Assembly: GCA_016200725.1 (NCBI GenBank)
Contig: JACQEE010000118.1
Location: 1 to 8,545 of the forward strand
Source: Chloroflexota bacterium
Lineage (GTDB): Bacteria > Chloroflexota > Dehalococcoidia > SHYB01
Direction of reading: 5' to 3'
Length of the DNA: 8,545 nt
Each line of letters starts with the position of its first letter. The stretch's first letter is position 1. Positions 5,882-8,545 of this stretch are shown here, piece after piece. Below the pieces are notes generated by a model that searched no databases, was not told the DNA's origin, and worked only from the letters and a program-made list of their open reading frames with translations. The position numbers and the translations under genes were made by a program.

Positions 5882-6991
5882 ATGCCCAAGCGCGGAATCG
5901 TTGTCGATGCCGACGGCCATGTGATGGAGTCCTTCCCCGGGGCGGTGGACTGGGTCGCTGAACTCGAGGAGCCGTACAAACGACTCGCGCCGCGGTACTT
6001 CGACTTCAACACCGGCGGCGGGCGCGTCTTCATGGACGGTAAGATCTGGGCGAAGCCGTGGCCGAAGGGCCGCGAGGTGGCGGGCGAGGCCGAGCCCTTC
6101 GATGTGCAGGCAAGCCGTTCGGGTATGTGGGTCCCCGATCAACGCATCAAGGACATGGACCTCGATGGCATCGACGTCTCGGTCTCCTTCGGCGGCACCA
6201 TCGCACTGGCCGTGAGCGGCATGGACGACGCGGGGCTGGCACTGGCCATCTCGCGGGCGTTCAACAACTGGCTATCACGTTACTGCAAGGCCTATCCGGA
6301 CAGGCTCAAGGGCGTCGCTGTAGTGCCCTTCCAATCGCCGGCCGAGGCGGCGAAGGAAGTGCGTCGCGCCGTCCACGACCTCGGCCTTTGCGCCGTCGCC
6401 GCGCCGACACACGTTCGCGAGCGGCCGCTCTCCAACGACGAGTTCATGCCCATCTACGCGGAGATCGAGCGGCAGGACGTGCCGCTCTGCGTGCATGCCG
6501 TCGTTGGTCTACATAACCTTATGCCCGCGGGAGGCGAACGGCACGGCAAGTTCTTCTTCGGTAACCTGCTCGGCTTCCCCACGGAGATCATGCAGGCGGT
6601 GGCCTCTGTCGTGTGCGAGGGCGTCATGGACCGCTTCCCCAAGTTGAGGGTCGGCTTCATGGAGGGCGGCGCAGGCTGGCTGCCCTACTTGATGCAGCGC
6701 ATGGATGAGCACTACGAAATCATGGGGAGGCAGGTGGCCGCGAAGCACAAACCCAGCGAGTACGTCCGTGGCGAGCGGTTCTTCATCTCGGCGGACCCTG
6801 AGGAAGAAGGCATCCCCTACGTAATGGAGAAGATCGGCGCGGAGCGGGTAGTCTATCTGTCCGACTACTGGCACTACGACGCGAAGTTCCCAGGAAGCGT
6901 CCCCCACGTACTCTCGCGGGAGGATATGACACCTGCACAGAAGCGGCTATACTTGGGCGAGAATGCGGCACGGCTATACAATCTGCCGTGA
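5882..6991 (+). CDS. Amidohydrolase B: ACMSD-type metal-dependent hydrolase/decarboxylase
   Basis: The 369-residue protein is a second member of amidohydrolase family 2. It has VVDADGHVME (D9, D11, H13), a long variable segment at 20-90, FNNWLSRYCKAYPDRLKGVAVVP at 127-149, PLCVHAVVG (H205), GFMEGGAGW (E261) followed by QRMDEHY, and YLSDYWHYDAKFPG (D328, H331) near the C-terminus. The ligand order agrees with ACMSD-like enzymes, with DxH where ACMSD has HxH. The ATG at 5882 is preferred because GAGGT lies 7 nt upstream and the metal motif follows at once. A longer reading of the frame from 5786 would run through the promoter and has no similarity to the family. It is only moderately similar to amidohydrolase A, so it is not a recent copy. 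It is first in the rightward unit. Substrate unknown. Confidence 0.87.
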   Translation: MPKRGIVVDADGHVMESFPGAVDWVAELEEPYKRLAPRYFDFNTGGGRVFMDGKIWAKPWPKGREVAGEAEPFDVQASRSGMWVPDQRIKDMDLDGIDVSVSFGGTIALAVSGMDDAGLALAISRAFNNWLSRYCKAYPDRLKGVAVVPFQSPAEAAKEVRRAVHDLGLCAVAAPTHVRERPLSNDEFMPIYAEIERQDVPLCVHAVVGLHNLMPAGGERHGKFFFGNLLGFPTEIMQAVASVVCEGVMDRFPKLRVGFMEGGAGWLPYLMQRMDEHYEIMGRQVAAKHKPSEYVRGERFFISADPEEEGIPYVMEKIGAERVVYLSDYWHYDAKFPGSVPHVLSREDMTPAQKRLYLGENAARLYNLP

Positions 6992-7041
6992 GCCGTCCCT
7001 GTGGCGGAGACGGTGCACTGGTGTAGGGGAAGGAGCGGACC

Positions 7042-8172
7042 ATGTACAAGGGATATAAGTACATCGACAGCGACGCGCACACGCTGGAGCCGTCGAATCT
7101 CTGGGAAAAGTACCTGGAGAAGAAGTATCGGGACTGGATGCCGAGCGCCTTCGCAGGGTACGAGAACGACCCGCCCTCGTGGCACCTGGAAATCCATGTG
7201 CCGCATAACCCGGACATGCCCAACTTCCCGACCGGGCGCGGCGCGGTGCTCCCCGAGACGGAAGAGGCCTATCGGGAGTATGCACTCAAAGGCTTCTCTC
7301 CAGAATGCTATCAATCTGCACTGAAGCGCACCGGCATCGACTATATGGTCGTCTACCCGACGGTGAACCTGTACTTGACCGCGGTGCCGAACCTCAGCGC
7401 TGAGGTTGCCGCCGCGTATCGCCGGGCCTACAACAACTGGCTCCACGACTTCGTGACCGCCTGCGGCCGAGGCATCCTCGGTGTCGGCTCCATTGACTTG
7501 CGCGACCCCGGCGAGGCGGCTCGCGAGGCGCGGCGATGCGTCGAAAAACTCGGCTTCACCGCGATCACGATCAACCCTGAGCCGGTGGACAACCACGCGC
7601 TGCACGACGAGTTCTTCGACCCGGTCTGGTCCACGCTGGAAGAACTGGACGTTCCGCTGGGCGTGCACGTTGGCGCGGGCACGTCGCGCGGACAGGTCGG
7701 CACGAACTACTTCCCGATGTGGGCAGTTGGCCGCAGCATCTCCGCTTTTACCATCGGTAACATGATTGCGAGCCTTTCGCTCATCGCCGGTGGTGTGCTG
7801 GAGCGACACCCCAAACTCCGCGTCGTGCACCTCGAGTCCGGCGCCGGCTGGGCGCCGTTCTGGGTCGACCGCATGAAGGCCGGCATCGCCGGTGGCAGCC
7901 GCCATCTGCCGATGACGGGCCTCACGATGGACCCTGTGGGCTACTTCAAGCGCCAGTGCTACATCTCGGCGGATCCTGACGACCCTGGTATCGAGATGTG
8001 TGTGCGCTACATCGGCGACGCCAACGTCACGACCGCGACAGACTTCGCACACCTCGAAGGCCGCGGGTACTTCCACGCTATCCCGGACACCTTGTCGCTG
8101 CCGATCCCTCAGGAGACCAAGAAGAAGGTCATGTGGGACAACCCGGCGAAGTTGTACGGCATCAAGGAATAG
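7042..8172 (+). CDS. Amidohydrolase C: ACMSD-type metal-dependent hydrolase/decarboxylase
   Basis: The 376-residue protein is the third family member. It has YIDSDAHTLEP (D9, D11, H13), YPTVNLYLTAVPNLS at 105-119, YNNWLHDFV at 130-138, PLGVHVGAG (H209), VVHLESGAGW (E265) and TATDFAHLEG (D334, H337). The last motif replaces the SDYPH/SDYWH form seen in A and B. The segment after GAGW reads VDRMKAGIAGG instead of RMDxHY, so the active-site edge differs and the substrate is probably different too. The start is well supported by AAGGAG 6 nt before the ATG. The gap to amidohydrolase B is 50 bp with no terminator, so B and C probably share a transcript. The gene ends 19 bp before a strong intrinsic terminator. 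A 436-codon open frame on the opposite strand is a composition artefact. Confidence 0.87.
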   Translation: MYKGYKYIDSDAHTLEPSNLWEKYLEKKYRDWMPSAFAGYENDPPSWHLEIHVPHNPDMPNFPTGRGAVLPETEEAYREYALKGFSPECYQSALKRTGIDYMVVYPTVNLYLTAVPNLSAEVAAAYRRAYNNWLHDFVTACGRGILGVGSIDLRDPGEAAREARRCVEKLGFTAITINPEPVDNHALHDEFFDPVWSTLEELDVPLGVHVGAGTSRGQVGTNYFPMWAVGRSISAFTIGNMIASLSLIAGGVLERHPKLRVVHLESGAGWAPFWVDRMKAGIAGGSRHLPMTGLTMDPVGYFKRQCYISADPDDPGIEMCVRYIGDANVTTATDFAHLEGRGYFHAIPDTLSLPIPQETKKKVMWDNPAKLYGIKE

Positions 8173-8191
8173 GCGCTCGGACAACCAACGC

Positions 8192-8226
8192 AGGAAGGGC
8201 GGGCGTCATGCCCGCCCTTCCTTTTT
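8192..8226 (+). terminator. Intrinsic terminator after amidohydrolase C
   Basis: A perfect 12-bp GC-rich stem, 13 with a terminal A-T pair, runs from 8192-8204 to 8210-8222. It closes a 5-nt loop (GTCAT) and is followed by a run of five T (8222-8226). It begins 19 bp after the stop codon of amidohydrolase C. There is no T-run on the other strand, so it works rightward only. Confidence 0.92.
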
Positions 8227-8253
8227 GTCTACACGAGGCGCTAGGGTTACAAT
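8225..8253 (+). promoter_or_regulatory. Candidate promoter for the second LLM oxidoreductase
   Basis: TTGTCT (8225-8230) and TACAAT (8248-8253; one mismatch to -10 consensus) are 17 bp apart. The -35 box starts inside the T-run of the preceding terminator. Transcription would start near 8260, about 26 nt before the ATG. Consensus match only. Confidence 0.5.
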
Positions 8254-8285
8254 CCATCCGCACTGAAGCCCCCGAGGAGTCGCTT

Positions 8286-8545
8286 ATGGAGTTCCATACC
8301 TTTCATCTTGTGCACTGGCCCGACGAGTGGTCACAACAAGAGGTTTACAAGCACGAGATGGAGATGATCGAGTACGTCGAAGAGCTGGGCTACGACGGCG
8401 TGTGGATCGCGGAGCACCACTTTCGCAACTACGGCATCTGCCCGAACATTGCACCCTTCGCCGCGTTCGTCGCCGGTCGGACGAAGCGTGTGAAGATTGG
8501 GTCAGGCATCACCGTGATGCCATTCCACAACCCGGTGCGCGCGGC
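8286..8545 (+). CDS. LLM-class flavin-dependent oxidoreductase (luciferase-like), N-terminal part
   Basis: The first 86 codons of a gene that runs off the right edge. The protein opens MEFHTFHLVHWPDEW, then EYVEELGYDGVWIAEHHF at 29-46, YGICPNIAPFAAFVAGRTKRVKIGSG at 49-74 and VMPFHNPVR at 78-85. The EHHF motif followed by a P-N dipeptide and a beta strand ending KIGSG is characteristic of the alkanal-monooxygenase branch of the luciferase-like superfamily. This is a different branch from the LLM gene at 4802-5761, which has TSDHM at the same place. GAGGAG lies about 6 nt before the ATG. It is transcribed from its own promoter after the terminator, so it is a separate unit although functionally similar to its neighbours. 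Substrate, reductase partner and cofactor choice cannot be judged from this fragment. Confidence 0.85.
   Translation, partial: MEFHTFHLVHWPDEWSQQEVYKHEMEMIEYVEELGYDGVWIAEHHFRNYGICPNIAPFAAFVAGRTKRVKIGSGITVMPFHNPVRA

Noticed and set aside
6992..7041. Weak hairpin (CCGTC/GACGG) between amidohydrolases B and C
   Set aside because: Only a 5-bp stem with an 11-nt loop and no T-run; not a convincing terminator or regulatory RNA.
6874..8184. 436-codon open frame on the minus strand opposite amidohydrolase C
   Set aside because: It lies antisense to a well-supported gene with full family motifs, is rich in Arg, Val and His as expected from reversed GC-rich codons, spans an intergenic gap and shows no recognisable domain.
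1..8545. CRISPR array, insertion sequence, tRNA, rRNA or attachment site
   Set aside because: I saw no spaced direct repeats, transposase-like frames, terminal repeats or tRNA-like folds while reading both strands; nearly all bases are in ordinary enzyme genes.

Overview
The window looks like a bacterial catabolic accessory region from a GC-rich genome. Most of it is packed with enzymes for acyl-CoA and ring or side-chain breakdown. I see no ribosomal, tRNA, phage, transposon or CRISPR sequence. The mix of CaiB/BaiF CoA-transferases, luciferase-like flavin/F420 oxidoreductases, ACMSD-type amidohydrolases, a crotonase and a thiolase is typical of Chloroflexota (SAR202/Dehalococcoidia-like), Tectomicrobia or some actinobacterial and proteobacterial degraders. 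The sequence alone cannot choose between them, so any lineage call is inference.

Layout. A divergent intergenic region (5762-5881) separates two transcription units. Leftward (minus strand), in order of transcription: an LLM-class oxidoreductase (likely F420-dependent), amidohydrolase A, a 97-bp gap with a candidate internal promoter, a crotonase, two class III CoA-transferase subunits (the second overlaps the first by one base), and the first 49 codons of a thiolase that runs off the left edge. Rightward (plus strand): amidohydrolase B, amidohydrolase C, a strong intrinsic terminator, then a new promoter and the first 86 codons of a second, different LLM-family oxidoreductase that runs off the right edge.

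How the genes may work together. The CoA-transferase pair would activate an organic acid as its CoA thioester, the crotonase would act on the thioester, and the thiolase would cleave a beta-keto product. The LLM oxidoreductases and the metal-dependent amidohydrolases could supply upstream oxidation, decarboxylation or hydrolysis. Acyl-CoA dehydrogenase and 3-hydroxyacyl-CoA dehydrogenase genes are absent here and would have to lie elsewhere. The substrate is unknown.

The most notable points are these. Only one of the two CoA-transferase subunits keeps the catalytic Asp; the other has Gln there, which suggests an obligate heteromer. The crotonase has His at both positions normally held by catalytic Glu. 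All three amidohydrolases share an unusual N-terminal D-x-D-x-H motif. Four candidate promoters have 17-bp spacers, and two of them are packed back to back.
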